From: Whalleya microplaca
Lineage: Eukaryota > Ascomycota > Sordariomycetes > Xylariales > Xylariaceae
Reading direction: 5' to 3'
Assembly (NCBI GenBank): GCA_022497155.1
Contig: MU385711.1
Coordinates: 248,001-312,000 of the forward strand
Length of the DNA: 64,000 bases
Shown here: positions 10,817-23,900 of the stretch, piece by piece
Layout: every line of letters begins with the position of its first letter
Numbering within the stretch: position 1 is the first letter of the stretch
Notes under the pieces: model-generated
What the model saw: only the letters and a program-made list of their open reading frames with translations
What the model was told of the DNA's origin: nothing
The model's database searches: none
Made by a program: the position numbers and the translations under genes

Positions 10817-13199
10817 TACTTTTTATTTTAATAAGAAATTTTAAAAAAATATTTATAATTATATAAATATAAATAAAAATAACTGCTTAAAGTTTATTTA
10901 ATAAATATATAGCTATATTTATAATTTATTATTTAATAATTTATTAAAACTTTAATTAATATAATTAAAAATAGTTTTTCCGGTAATAATTCCGTTAGTT
11001 ATTATAAGATTTTATTTTTTATAATATTATAAGATTTTTTTTAATACTTAAGATTTTTTAAACTTTTTAAATATCGTAATAATAATTTTATAAATTTTTA
11101 AAATATTTTTATAATTATTACGCTTTTTTTATTTATATCGCTAATTTTATTATAACAATTATTAAATATTATTTTCGCGTTTTTAAATTTTTTATTATTA
11201 TTTTAAGCTTTTTTGCGGTAAATAATTATATAATTATATATATTTAAAACTATATTTAATTAATAAATATATAAATTTTTATAATTATTATTTTAAATTA
11301 TAACTTTAAAGCGTAATTTTTCGGCTTATAGTTATAAATGTATTTATTATATTCGTTAAAAAATCGCTAAATTTAAAAAAAAGCGATATATTTTTTCGCT
11401 CGCTTATATAAATAATATTATATTATTAATTTAAAATATTATTATATTATTTTTAAAAATAATTAGCTTTTATTACTAAATTTTCCGCCGGGTTTATTTC
11501 CCGTTCCCGCTTTTAGTAATAAAGTTTTAAATTTATTATTTAAGATTTTTAAGGCTTTTTAAAAAACGATTTTTCGCGTTTCGGCAGTAAGATTTTTAGT
11601 AATAAAAGCTTTTTTAAAAAGCCTAAAAATATTATTATATTCGAGTAGCTCGAAATTAAGCCCGAAACTTATATTATAAAAAAAAAAGCAAAAAAGCGGT
11701 GTTTTTTTTAGTAACGAAAATAAGAAAAAACTTTTAAATAATAAAGTAAAAAAATAAGGTCCGCTTTCCGAAATTTTCGATCCCGATTCCGGTAGTAAAA
11801 AAAAGCCGGAACAAATTATCGGACTTTCCGAACTCGACTTTAATAAAAATAATTTTAATATTTTTTTATTTTTTTTCCTTATTTATTAAAAGCCCGGCTT
11901 TATTAAATTTCCGAGCTTTTTAAGTAATAAAAATAAGGCTTTTTTTTAAGTTCCGATTATTTTAAAAAAAAAACTCCGGCGCTAATAAATTTATAATAAT
12001 TTTTATATTTTTTCCGATAATTTTTTTCCGGCGTTTATAACGTTATAATTTCGAGTTTTATCGATATTTTTACCCGTAAAAAAACATCCCGTACTTTAGC
12101 GTTATTTTTATTTTTCGCGCCGATTTTTATATTCATTATATTTGTATTTTAAAATTTAATAAAGTCGCGTTTTATAAATATTTAGAAATATTTTAAAACT
12201 TCCGTTATTACAAATATAGCTCGGGTTATTTTTATCGATTTAAATAAAATTTTTTAATTTTTTTTAAAAAGTTTAATAAATTAATAAAGTTTTTTATAAC
12301 TTCCTTTAGTTTTTTTATACCGCTTACTATTATATTTATTTATATAATATTACCGATTTTGTTATAAGTTTTTTTAATAATTTTAAAATTAATAATATAT
12401 TAATTTTTTTATTTTTTATAACATTATTAAATATTTAATAAAAATTTTAACAAGTTTATTATATACGTTTATAATAATAGTTTTATTTTTATTAATATTA
12501 GTAAAAAACTTTTTACTTTTAGCCCGGAAATTATTTCGATTTTTATTTTTTAGCTTATTATAAGTTTTATTACTTTTATAATTCCTAATTTATCGGTTTT
12601 TTCGGTAGCTTATTTTTTTATCGCTTTTATAGTTTTTAACTTATCGGCTTTTTTAATAGCTTGCTTTATAAACGTAATTTTTATTTTAGCTATTACTAGT
12701 TTATTTAGTTCTACTTTTTCGGCTTTTTAGTTAAAAAAAGATTATTTAATTTACGTTATAAAACTTTTAAAAAAGCTCGCAAATTTTTTAAGCTTAAATT
12801 AAGTTATTTTTCCGGGTTTTATTATATATTAAATTTTACTTAATTAATAAAAATTTTTTATTTTTATATCTTTTATTAATAAAGCTTATAAGCTTAATTA
12901 TTAAAAAACGAGCTTATATTTAACATTTTATTAATTTTAAATTAAAATATAAACTTATTACTCGTTATTAAAATAGTTTTTTATTTTTTTATTTTTTTAT
13001 AAAAGTTTATAAAATTATTAAATATATAAGTTTAAATTAAATACGCTTTTTTTATTTTTTAACGATTTATAATTATAACTTTACTATTTTAAAAATTTAA
13101 TAAAACTTTAAAATATTCGAATATTTATTTAAAAAGTTTTTTAGGAAGTTTATTTATTAATATTTAATTTATAATTAAATAAATTATTTTAAAACTTCT
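10817..13199. other. AT-rich RIP-mutated interior, unidentified
   Basis: This lies 3' of the Copia RNase H remnant, where the element should already end, so part may be another buried insertion. The minus strand around 12.0-12.25 kb can be read as a protein-like stretch (IYKTRLY, KYNEYKNRREK) with stops at former Gln codons, not assignable to a family. Confidence 0.4.
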
Positions 13200-14350
13200 T
13201 TAATATATTTTTATCGAAATTATATATTTTAAATATCGATATAATAAAATTTAATATTAATTTTAAATCCTTTTTTAGTAATAAACTTAATTGTTTATTA
13301 ATTATTATAAAAAATCCTTTATAGCTTTTTAAAATTTAAAGTAATATTTTAAAATAACTGTTTTAAAATTATACTTTTTTTAATTATATATTTAAAAACT
13401 ATAATTTCGGCTTTAATTATTAAAATAAATATAATGCTTTATTTAATAGCCTTTTATATAATAGTATTTTCGAAAAAAGATATAATATATTTATAGAAAA
13501 ATTTTTAAGATTCCGTATTATTTACGAAAAAAATATCGCCTATAATAATTAAAGCTTATTTTTTAAAGCTTTTATTTTTATATTTAATACTTAAAAAGTA
13601 CGTAATATATAAGTAATAAATTATTTAATTTATTACTATTATATATTTCGAGCTTAAATTAATAAAAAAATAAAAAAGCTATATTATTATATAAGCTATA
13701 TTAAAATATATTATAATCGCGATATATAAAATCGATTTTATACGTTTTTAGTATTTTTTAATTTATTTTTTCGAAACTTATTTTTTATATTTAAAAAATT
13801 CGGTATATAATAAAAAAATTACTAAAAACTAATTATTATTAGCTAAATTAAAACGTAAGGTAATTTTATCGATATAAAAATCGTAAAATAAAGTAATCGA
13901 TTTTCGCTATCGATTTTTTAATATTTTAATTCCTAAATACTAAAAAATCTTTCTTTATTTTTTAATTTTATATATTTTTTTATTGCTATAATTAATTTAA
14001 TAGCTTTTATTTAATACCGATATTTAAATAGTAATAAAAAATTGTTTATATAAAAAATTACGAAAACTTTCCTTTTTTTATATAAAAAAATAAAGCTTTT
14101 TAAAGGAAATAATAAAACTTAATATTTTAAAAATAATAGCAAATTTATTATATTATAATAAAGGTAATTTTTTAAGCTATATAAAGTTTGTAAAATTTTA
14201 ATACATTTTTTATTAATTTTAAAGCTATTAAAAATTTATATATTATAAGTTTTAATTTATTATATAAAATATTTAAAAACGCACTTTTAACGTTATATTA
14301 AAAAACCTTAAAATCGAATTTTATAGCGAGCGCTATTATTAGCTTAAAGG
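13200..14350 (-). pseudogene. Copia reverse transcriptase / RNase H remnant
   Basis: Minus-strand conceptual translation, ignoring RIP stops, gives recognisable Copia landmarks in order: a segment matching the region after the RT active site, YLGIKI followed by a YIDKI-containing stretch (near 13.87-13.94 kb), SILYIAII...NIAY, then the RNase H-like GDIFFVNNTES and AEIIVFKY (near 13.4-13.55 kb). Most stops fall where CAA/CAG or TGG would become TAA/TAG by RIP. It is non-functional. Confidence 0.8.
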
Positions 14351-16599
14351 ATTTTATTATAAACGTAATAATATATATATTTTAAATTATTCCCTTTTTT
14401 AAAAAATTCTCGCGTATTATTATTTTAGTTTTATAAAATTTTAGATATTTATTTTTATTAAATTTATAAATAAATATTTATTTTAGAAATAATAAATAAT
14501 ATTTAATACGCTTTCGATTAATAACTTTTTAAATTTTTAGGCATAAAAAGTTTTTAATTTTTTTTAGCGTTTTTTCTAAAATAATTTCCTAAAAAATAAA
14601 TATTAAATTTTTTTTAAGTTTTCGAGAAAGCTTTAAAAAAATTATTTCAGTATATATATAACTTATTTGGTATAGTTTTTAAGCGATCCGCTTTATTTTA
14701 ATATATTATTATTATAATTATTATATATAGTATTTTATATTACTAATTTTCTTTTTAAATAACTTATAATTAATTAAATATATAAATATTTAAAAAGTTT
14801 AATTAATTTAATTTATTAAATATAATAATTTCGTTATTTTTATAAAATAATATAATAAAAGCTATTAATTTTTGCCTTTTATTTTTAATATTTTAATTAG
14901 GATTTTCGGGATTTTTATTTTTTATTTGCTTACTTTTTTTTATAACAAATAAATAGATTTTTCGATTTCGTTTTTTTAGCATTAAGTAATTATTAGCTTA
15001 CTATTAAGCTTTATACCGGCAATTTATATCGTCTTTTAGCTACTCGTTTAATTTTTAACGATTACGCGAGTTTTTAGTGCTAAACTCCTCGGTAAAATAT
15101 TTTTTTTAAAAAATTAAAAATCTTTATTATTTATTAATAGTTAAACGATAATTATTAATTCGGCATTATTATAATTTTTTATATTTATTTTAATATTTAT
15201 TTTTTAGCTAAAGTTTAACTATAAGTTTTATTTAAAATTAAACTTTAAGGTTTTATAAAAAGTTAAAAATTTATATAGCTAATTTTCGGTAAAATTATTT
15301 TCTAATAGCTTAATAATAATTAAATTATTAACGATTTTTTAAGCGCGCTTATTTCCGATTTTTAATTTTATGTTTTTTTTTAAAATCTCGGGTTTTATAA
15401 TAAGCTTATTTTTTATTTAATTAATTTAATTAAATCCCGATTTTATTCCCGGGAGCTTAAAGCTTTTTTATATATTTAATATTTTTATAATTTATAATAG
15501 CTATTTAATATTTTCTGTTTTTATTAGTTTATCGGCAAAAGTTTAAGATATTAAAAGTTTTTGTTTTTTTTGTTTTAATAAATAATATAGATTTTTATTA
15601 AACCGAACATTTTTTATAATAATTATTTAATTTAAACTCGGGATTTAAATACGGTATATATTAAAGGTTTTATAGCTAATTAAATATCTAATATATCCCT
15701 TAAATTTAATTTTAAATAATTTTTTATTTTTTTTAGCCGTACGTTTTATTTTAAGTAAGTAAGCTCGATAATTATAAACGTATATACTATTTTAATTAAG
15801 CTATAAATCGCTTATTAGCACTTATATAATTACTAGGTTATATTATTTAAAATATTATTTAAACTATAAATCGAGTATTTTATAAAAAATACGTAAAGTT
15901 TTATTTTAAAATAATAAAATATTATATAAATAAGTTATAGCTTATATACTTTTTGGCTAAAGTTTTTAAAAAAGCCTAATTTTTATTTTTATTTTAATTA
16001 ATTTATCGATTATTTTTTAATTAGTTCGCTCGCTATTTTTTATAAGCTTTTTAATATATAATAAAGAAAGTTTAAAATTTATTTTTTTTAAACTTAAAGC
16101 TAGTAAATAATATATCCTTTAAATCCGATAATAGCTTTTTTATTATTATTACGGATTTTATAAATCGGTACTTTATATTATTTGCGGATTTTAATTTCGA
16201 ATTATTATAAAGTTCCGAAAATATATAATTAAGCTTTATTTTTTAGCGGGATAGTAAAAATTATTCCGTTATATTTATTTTTTATTATAAGTATTTATTC
16301 CGATTTTTCGTACTTTTTTTTAAAGTCGAAAAGATTTTATAAGATTTTTTAAAAAAAACGGGGTAGAAAATGCTTTAATCGGTATTATAATATTACCTAA
16401 TAAATATAAATTATAACGTAATAAAAATACTTTATTTATTTCGTGCCGTTAATTTTTATATTTTATATATTTATTATTAAAGTTTTTAGCGTTATTAATT
16501 TTAAATAATCTAACCGAATATGTTATAAAGTTTTAAAATTTTTTTTCGGGCGCGCGGGATTTTTAAAAAGTTTTTATAGCCTGTTTTTTTTTTAATATA
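14351..16599 (-). pseudogene. Presumed Copia RT N-terminal/integrase region, heavily RIP-mutated
   Basis: By position, this minus-strand stretch should hold the connection between integrase and RT. I could not read family-specific motifs with confidence; it is AT-rich with stops in all frames. The call rests on location within the element only. Confidence 0.35.
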
Positions 16600-16616
16600 G
16601 GGCCCCGGAGGGGCCC
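16600..16616. other. GC-only hairpin beside the Gypsy insertion point
   Basis: A 7-bp perfect stem GGGCCCC / GGGGCCC with a GGA loop, an isolated GC island in an AT desert. It ends directly at the Gypsy target duplication. Confidence 0.6.
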
Positions 16617-16619
16617 TTT

Positions 16620-16824
16620 TATTATGGTATAAGTTAAGCACGGGATTAAGGTGTGGTTTATATACATTACGTAATTATAGCTTAAGCCTCACACTTAATA
16701 TATATAGTAAATTTCTCGGCCGACTTTTTAGCTTAGATTTTTTCCTTTTTCCTTTATTTTAGTATTATATAAAATATATAAGAATTAAGTCGCTAAGCCA
16801 CTTTAACCTTTATAATATATAATA
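16620..16824 (+). repeat. 5' LTR of the nested Gypsy element
   Basis: 205 bp, aligned base for base with 23691-23895; differences are mostly transitions. Confidence 0.9.
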
Positions 16825-18309
16825 TAATATTAAAATTAATTTATTATAGCCTAAAAAGGCTTTTAAAATATCCTAATAAATTAATTAGTTATTTTATTTT
16901 TTACGTATTTATATACGATCTTTAGTCCGACCTTATCCTTAAAGCTAACGCCGATTTTAAATCGTTTTATAGCCTTATTAACTTAAACCCGACTTTAAAC
17001 GACATTAGCAATAAAGAAGTCTTTATTATATTATACCTTAAGTCCGCGGCAGTTACGTTAGGATAACAATTTAAACTGAACCTAATACCCGTAACCGCAG
17101 CTGTTATACGCGTTACCCAAGTCGATAAAGCTATTTAAAATGCGCGCAAGTAAATCCGATTCGAAAAAAGTAATATAAAGGGCAATTTCCCTAGTACTAA
17201 TTAATAGGCGGATTTTATTTAGCTGGCGCGCCAGTTAATATTAATATACCGAATATTCCAGATTTTTCCCGATTAAAATACTATAACTATATAAAAAAAA
17301 TAATATAAAAGATAATATAATAATAACTAATATATAGGAATTTTTTAAGATTTTTATTCTTAAAATAACCTAATTAATTATAGATATTAACCCGGGTGAG
17401 TGAAATATTAATTTATAAAAGCAAATAAAGGCAATTATAGCTAAATATAGTAAGTAATTAGCTAAGCTTACTTTTTTATTTCAGCTATTAAATGCCGAAA
17501 GCATTATAGCTTAGTTTAATTATAAAGATATAATTAATTATAATAGCTTTTTTAAAACCTTTTTAAAATCCCCGATTACATTATTTAACGAATTTAAAAT
17601 ATATAATATTATAATAATAACGTATAACAAATAAGTAAATTTATTATTAAAGGCTATAAAAATATTACTTTATAATATAAACGTTTTATATAAAATAGCC
17701 CGATATTTCGGAAAGCGCGTTTATTAATTTAAGTAATTATTTATTTAAAATAAACGAGAAAACGAGATTTAGGATAAAATATTATAGTTTTTTTATAAAA
17801 AAAAAATCTGAATAATTATTTAACCTAGTTATATTTACCCCGTACTTTAATACGAACCGTTAAAAATCGACTGCCGCATTTGCCTTTAATTTATTTAATA
17901 ATTCACCCGTTATAAGTAAAGCCGCTAAGGCTGCTAAAAGAAACCTTTCGGATAATAATCTTAATTTATTAGATTTTAATTCTTCCTATTATTTTTATTA
18001 TTTAAGTTCCGACATAAGTAACGATATTTCCGTTTTTAAATTAGGATTAAATATTGTATTAAATAAAGTGAACCGATAAAATAAGTAATTAAAAAATCGC
18101 GACCGCGAGATTATAGATTTAAAAAAGCGCTTCCGAAAAGTTAATATAATAATTATTACCTTTATTTTTAAATTAAAAAAAAGCATTAAAATTAATATAT
18201 TTAATTTTTATAATAATTTTAATAAAAATATTATAAAGTTTAAAAACTAATATATTTAGATATAAAATAAATTAATTATTAACGTAAATTATTTCGATTT
18301 CGATTATTA

Positions 18310-18605
18310 TGTTAAGATAAAGTGTCGGGGTAAATTGAAAGTAAAATATTAAGTTAAAAATAAGTGTATATAATTATTAAAGCTATTTATATATAACTGT
18401 TTAATAATTTAATGATATTTATAGTAAAAAAAAGTGAAGGAAATGTGAGGGAAAAGGTTAGCTAAATATAGGTATATAATCCACTATAAATTGCCTTATA
18501 AAGTGCCTTATAAATACCCTGTGGAGTGCCTTATAACGTAGCTCTAGGGGGCTTTTAGTGGCTCCTAAGCTGCTATTAATACCCGTAATCCCCTGCCCCA
18601 TTACA
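18310..18605 (+). repeat. Left LTR of the 1.47-kb element
   Basis: 296 bp, shares GATAAAGTGTCGGGG near its start and ACCCGTAATCCCCTGCC near its end with the right copy. Confidence 0.85.
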
Positions 18606-18774
18606 TCCCTCCCTAATTTTTCAGCTAGCGTCCACGCAACTAAAAAATCTAAAAAAAAAAAAAAAATGAAAACACGCCCCACACTTAAATGCCTGACCTT
18701 CAGATCTGAAAAAAAATTTTCACCCTAAAGACCTTAGGGTAACAGGTCAGATAGCTATAGCTATTAGCAGCAGC

Positions 18775-18960
18775 TAGCAGCAGCAGCAGCAGGTCAGGTC
18801 AGGTAACCTCCCTGTAAGCCTCCCTAGCAGCTAACAGCAGGTGACAACAGGTCAGTTAGCCACAGCTAGCCACAGCTTTCAACAGGTCAGCTAGCCACAG
18901 CTATCAGCAGCAGCAGGTCAGGTTAGGTAACCTCCCTATAAGCCTCCCTAGCAGCTAACA
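18775..18960. repeat. CAG/CAGGTCAGGT-rich short repeats
   Basis: Two related half-units contain CAGGTCAGGT(C/T)AGGTAACCTCCCT and runs of CAGCAG, repeated about 110 bp apart, within the interior of the 1.47-kb element. They are much less AT-rich than the surroundings. Confidence 0.6.
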
Positions 18961-19480
18961 GGTGGCATTTAAGTGATATAGTATATCAAGGTATGTAAAG
19001 GTGTCATCCGATATCGTCGTCCATACAAATTATATACGTGTCAATAGCTGGCTACATCCAGCCACGTATTAATAGCACAATTAGCTTGTCACCGTTACCT
19101 ATATAAAATAGACAGGTTTATATATAAAAACATACGGTCTGGTGTTTCTGGTATTATTGCGCTTTATGTTTTTAATATCCTGTTATATAAAAAAGAAAAT
19201 TCGTAAATCGTAAATAATAAGTGACATAAATATAATATAAATAAAAGCAGCTGGCTAACTATCGATCGAGCATATAACTTAGTTCGATTTATATAAAAAA
19301 TAAATAGTTATTAAATAAAATAAAATATTTATATACGAAAGTAAGTTTAACAGTATGTACTTTAAGTAGCTATTGCTAATAAATTCTATGCCTCCGTAAC
19401 TTATAATACTTTAAAAAAGACTGTTTTACTCGATTAATTAAAAGGCAAAGAAATTAAAGCCTATCCGGGAAAGCTAAATA

Positions 19481-19776
19481 TATTGGGATAAAGTGTCGGG
19501 GTAAATCGAAAGTAAAATATTAAGTTAAAAATAAATGTATATAGCTATTAAAGCTATTTATATATAACTGTCTAGTAATTTAGTGATATTTATGGCAAAA
19601 AAAAGTGAAGGAAATATAAGGGAAAAAGTTAGCTAAATATAGGTATATAATTTATTATAAATTACTTTATGGAGTGCCTTGTGAATACCCTATAAAATGC
19701 CTTATAACGTGGCTTTAGGGGGCTTTTAGTGGCTCTTAAGCTGCTATTAATACCCGTAATCCCCTGCCTTATTACA
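19481..19776 (+). repeat. Right LTR of the 1.47-kb element
   Basis: 296 bp partner of 18310-18605; substitutions are nearly all C/T or G/A. Confidence 0.85.
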
Positions 19777-20332
19777 TTATATAAAATTCGCCGAAATGCG
19801 ATCGCGATTAAAAGGTAACGTAACTAAAGATTTCCGGCCTTATTTCCGAAAAATACACCCGGATAAAATTACTAATATAAAAACCTTATTTACCCGTTTA
19901 TATTAATAGTATTTTAATTATAATTAATTTAAAAAAACTAAAGCAAAACTTTACGATATAAAAATAATATTTAATACCGATTTTAATATCTTTAAAAATA
20001 AGTTTATTTATACTATAAAAAAGCGGGTATCTTTATTACTATATAAAAATAAAAATTCCGATAAGTTTTAACCATTTAATTAAAGCTAGTATTAACTTTA
20101 TATTATATCGATTTAAATTATAACTTTACTTATTATATTTTAATTAAATTTAAAACCGCTTTTATATATAAAATAGTAAAAAAAAAAGTACTTTAAAAAA
20201 ATAAAGGCAAAAATAAAGATAAAAATAAAAAGGATAAAAGTAAAATTACGGAAACTAAATCTCGCGCATTAAAAAATCGATAAATAACTAAATTAACTAA
20301 CGAAAAAAAGGCTTTTTTTACTATAAAAAATC

Positions 20333-20395
20333 GATATTAATATTATAAAGAAAAGGGTTATTATAGCCGGAAATGCTTTAATAAAAAAAAAGTTT
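20333..20395 (+). pseudogene. Gag zinc-knuckle relic of the Gypsy element
   Basis: Conceptual translation reads R-Y-stop-Y-Y-K-E-K-G-Y-Y-S-R-K-C-F with the spacing of a CCHC knuckle (C-X2-C-X4-H-X4-C). Three of the zinc ligands are replaced by Tyr or a stop, the changes expected from C-to-T and G-to-A mutation. Confidence 0.6.
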
Positions 20396-21949
20396 AACTA
20401 AAACTAAAACTAACGTTAAAAAAAATGCTCTTTTATTTTTAATTATAATTAAATATAATTATACTCCAGTTCCGGAATTAAATTATAATAAGTTTTTAAA
20501 TTAGTTAAAAAAAACTAACCTTTTTAGGGAATATTACCTCTTTTTTAAAAAAAGTATTAATAATAAATTTCGGTGCGGATAAAATATTATTCGATTTTTT
20601 AAATCGGATATTCGGTAGGAAACCTTTTTTTTTTAAAAGTACGATAGCTTATAATAAACTGTTTTTAACTATTAAAATCTCTTTATAAAATACGGAAGCA
20701 AACAGGTATATATTTATAAATATAACATTTGCCCGTAAAGTTCTTAAGTACTTAAAACTTTAGCTAATTACCGGATTTTAATTAGGCCGTATTAATGGCT
20801 ATAACGGATAATCGGTTTAAATAATAAACGCGCTTATTTTTATATATTACCGAATCTAATACCGATATATACTTAATATCCCTTTTATAATTATTAATAT
20901 AACTCCCGATATTATTATTAGTAAAAAATAGTTTAAAAAATATAATATATATATAAATATTAAGCGATAACGTTTTTTATTCCCTAATAATTAATAACTT
21001 ATTATTAATACTAATATTTCTATCGATAAAGCTAAATAGTTAATCCCTAATCGATAGGGGACTTTTTTAAAGGACATATAGCGACGCGAGCGATAAATAA
21101 TTAATAAAAATTAGCGTTATTTAATAGGTCGATATAATTATCCTAACTTAAAAAAAATTCCGAAACTTCTTTAAATTCCGGAGCCGGGTAAGGTATAAAT
21201 AATATCCCATAAAAACCTAATTTAATAACGCATAAAAAAATTAAAAGCTAAATTATAAAAGGCTAAAGTTACTAGTTAACGCCTAACCGCACTATTAACC
21301 CCCGCTATTATTTTAAAGCGATCTGTTTATATACTTAACTTAAAAGAATTATTGCCTTATATAATAGCTAATAAATTTAATTAAAATATACTATTAATAA
21401 CTAAGGCATTAGCCGATAACGGGGGGTCTTAAAAATAGCCGCTTATACCTAAAAAATGCCGCAAGCGTTACGAAAACGCTTTAAATTAAGCCTTCCCGTT
21501 ACGCGACTAATATAGCTATTATAAGTTAAAACGTAACTGCCTAACTTAGTTCCGAAATCGACCCGTTAATATAACGTTTATTAAAGCGATAGCCTTTTAT
21601 TAGGCAGTTAAAAAGAACTATTTAAGCGTAACTAGTTTATACGAGATTAACCGACGTATTAATAATTTAAGGCATAAGGCCTCCTTAAGCCGTAACGAAA
21701 CGGAGCTCCGCTAAAAGGCTTTAGAAATAATACCTAAAATTTATTATTAAAAATATAATAAGGTAGACTTTAATAAATTGCCCCCGTACTAGCTTAAAGT
21801 AAATTATAAAATCTAATTAAAAAAACTCCCTAATAAATTAAAATATAGCCTTTTATATAAAATATTATTAAAAGAATTAAAGATTTACCGCTAATATATT
21901 ATTAATAATTTATATAAAAGGTTTATTAAATTAAGCGCTACTTTTTAAG

Positions 21950-22800
21950 CTGCCCCTATTTTTTTTATAATTAAGCCGAATAAAAGAATGCGTTTTTACG
22001 TAAACTATTATAAGCTTAATATTATTATATATAAAGATTACTACCTTTTGCCTTTTATCGATAAAACTTTATTACGTATATTTAAGGCTAAGATATTTAT
22101 TAAAATTAATATATATTAAGCGTTTTATTATATATAAATATATTTAAATGCTAAAGAATTAATAACTTTTTGTATTAAATACGGAGCGTATAAATATAAG
22201 GTTCTCCTTTTTAGGCTAACTAACGGACCGTTAATTTTTTAAAAATATATTAATAATACTTTAATAAAATATTTAGACGACTTTTATAACGCGTATATTA
22301 ACGACATTTTAATTTTTTTTGAGAGTAAAACTAAATATATCGAGTATGTTAATAAAGTATTAGCTCGACTTTAGGTTATTAAACTATAAGCCGACTTAAT
22401 TAAATACGAATTTTATATTTAAAAAACGAAATTCTTAGGATTTATTATTAGCACCGATAGAATTACTATAAACCTTAAAAAAATCCGAGCCGTTAAATTA
22501 TAAAAAAAGCCTAAAAATGTAAAAAAAGTATAGTCTTTTTTAGGATTTTATAATTTCTACCGACAATTTATACGGGAATATAAGAAAATCGCGAAACCTT
22601 TTACTAACCTTATACGGAAAGAAAAAGTTTTTAATTAAACCTATAAATATTAACAAGCTTTCTTTATAAATCTATTAGATATTTTTCCCATAAAATAAAA
22701 CGAAAATTCTTTATATCCTTACCCTTTAATTAGGAAGTTTATATATAAAACCTAATAACCCTGCCTCCACATAAGCGTTTTAATTACAAAAACGCATAAA
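21950..22800 (+). pseudogene. Gypsy reverse transcriptase remnant
   Basis: Plus-strand conceptual translation gives Gypsy RT landmarks in order: KPNKRMRFYVNYYKLN, PFIDKTL, AKIFIKINIY, FRLTNGP, the catalytic region read as YINDILIFF where family members have Y-L-D-D, KTKFLGFII, then FLGFYNFYRQFIREY. The catalytic first Asp reads Asn and many Trp/Gln codons are stops, so it is dead. Confidence 0.85.
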
Positions 22801-23540
22801 TAATAGCCTAAACTTTAAAAGGCTATTTAAATTTAATATAGGAAATTATAACTTAATTGCAAGCTTATATAAGCAAATAAGCTAATCGCTACCGAAAAAA
22901 ACCCGACTTTAGTCTTAATAATTATATATATATCTTTAAAAAACCGGGTATTAATATAAATCGACTTAACGATAAACTCGACTACCCGATAACGAAAACC
23001 CATTATAAAATAAAAAAAATAATCGGATATTTCTACCAGTTAAAATTACCTAATATTTAAAAAAGATCTTATATATTTTATATAAATCGTTTATATAAGT
23101 ACCCTAATAACTTATTACCCGAATAAGCTAATAAAAACTTTAAAGATAAAGCGATAAGTCCTAATAAAAAAAAATAAGAAATTAATTACGTTCTATCATT
23201 ATATATATATCGGGGGAAGCTATAATATTAAATATAATAAAAAAAATAAGATTTTAACCTTAAATAATATAACGTTAAAAGCTTTAAGAATAGTGCGATT
23301 ACGTTATAACGATATTATAATAAAAACCTTAATAAAATAAAACCTTTAATACGTTTAAGTAACTGGCGTAAAGCTATTAAATATAAAAAAGATAATCCCT
23401 TTTATAAAGATAATAATAAAGCAGTTTTATAGTTAGTAAAAAAATTACGCAAAGTAAGGTATAAATAAAATACCTATTAATAAACGCTTTTTTAATAAAT
23501 AACTAAGTGTGCGAAACACACTAATTGTGCCTACTGGTAA

Positions 23541-23650
23541 TATAGGCTTAGTGGTATAACGGTTAATATATAAAACCGAAGGTATTTCTCCTTTGCCTAG
23601 GAGTTATTTAAGGTTCGATCTCCGGACGGACTAGTTTGTTACTTTTTTTT
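23541..23650 (+). other. tRNA-like relic with pol III A and B boxes
   Basis: TAGTGGTATAACGG at 23549-23562 fits the A-box pattern and GGTTCGATCTCC at 23612-23623 fits the B box; a run of eight T (23643-23650) follows. The 16-nt hairpin CTCCT...AGGAG lies between. Acceptor and T stems do not pair, so it is either a RIP-damaged tRNA gene or a tRNA-derived piece carried near the 3' end of the Gypsy element. Confidence 0.35.
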
Positions 23651-23690
23651 AAGAATTTTCGGGACGCGAATTTTTCTAACGGGGGGGTGA

Positions 23691-23895
23691 TATTATAACA
23701 TAAGTCAAGCACGGGATTAAGGTGTAGTTTATATACATTACGTAATTATAGCTTAAGCCTTATACCTAACATATATGGTAAATTTCTCGGCCGACCTTTT
23801 AGCTTAAATTCCTTCCTTTTTCCTTTATTTTAATATTATATAAAATATACAGGAATTAAGTCGCCAAGCCACTTTAACCCTTGTAATATATAACA
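23691..23895 (+). repeat. 3' LTR of the nested Gypsy element
   Basis: 205 bp, preceded by the polypurine tract and followed by the CCTCC target copy. It is less RIP-mutated than the 5' LTR. Confidence 0.9.
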
Positions 23896-23900
23896 CCTCC

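Larger units (their letters stand above)
18310..19776 (+). mobile_element. 1.47-kb non-autonomous LTR element inside the Gypsy gag region
   Basis: Direct repeats 18310-18605 and 19481-19776 are both 296 bp and begin TGTTAAG / TATTGGG (RIP variants) and end TTACA. Between them are 875 bp without coding capacity, containing CAGCAG/CAGGTCAGGT-rich short repeats (about 18775-18960). Gypsy gag-like sequence resumes on both sides: FDFDYY before it, and KFAEMRSRLKGN after it. Terminal repeats with no pol indicate a TRIM/LARD-type passenger. I could not define a clean target duplication. Confidence 0.8.
16620..23895 (+). mobile_element. RIP-degraded Ty3/Gypsy LTR retrotransposon nested in the Copia element
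   Basis: LTRs 16620-16824 and 23691-23895 are each 205 bp. The right LTR ends ATAACA, and the start TATTAT is the RIPed form of TGTTAT, so the ends are inverted TG...CA type. The flanking 5 bp are CCTTT (16615-16619) and CCTCC (23896-23900), a target duplication altered by two C-to-T changes. A purine-rich GGGGGGGTGA immediately precedes the 3' LTR as the polypurine tract. The plus strand carries degraded gag with a zinc-knuckle relic and a Gypsy RT. A smaller LTR element is inserted in gag. All frames are broken by RIP stops. Confidence 0.9.

Noticed and set aside
18458..18682. 74-codon frame and neighbouring 17998-18186 frame
   Set aside because: They fall in LTR and RIPed gag sequence; poly-Phe from an A-run, not protein.
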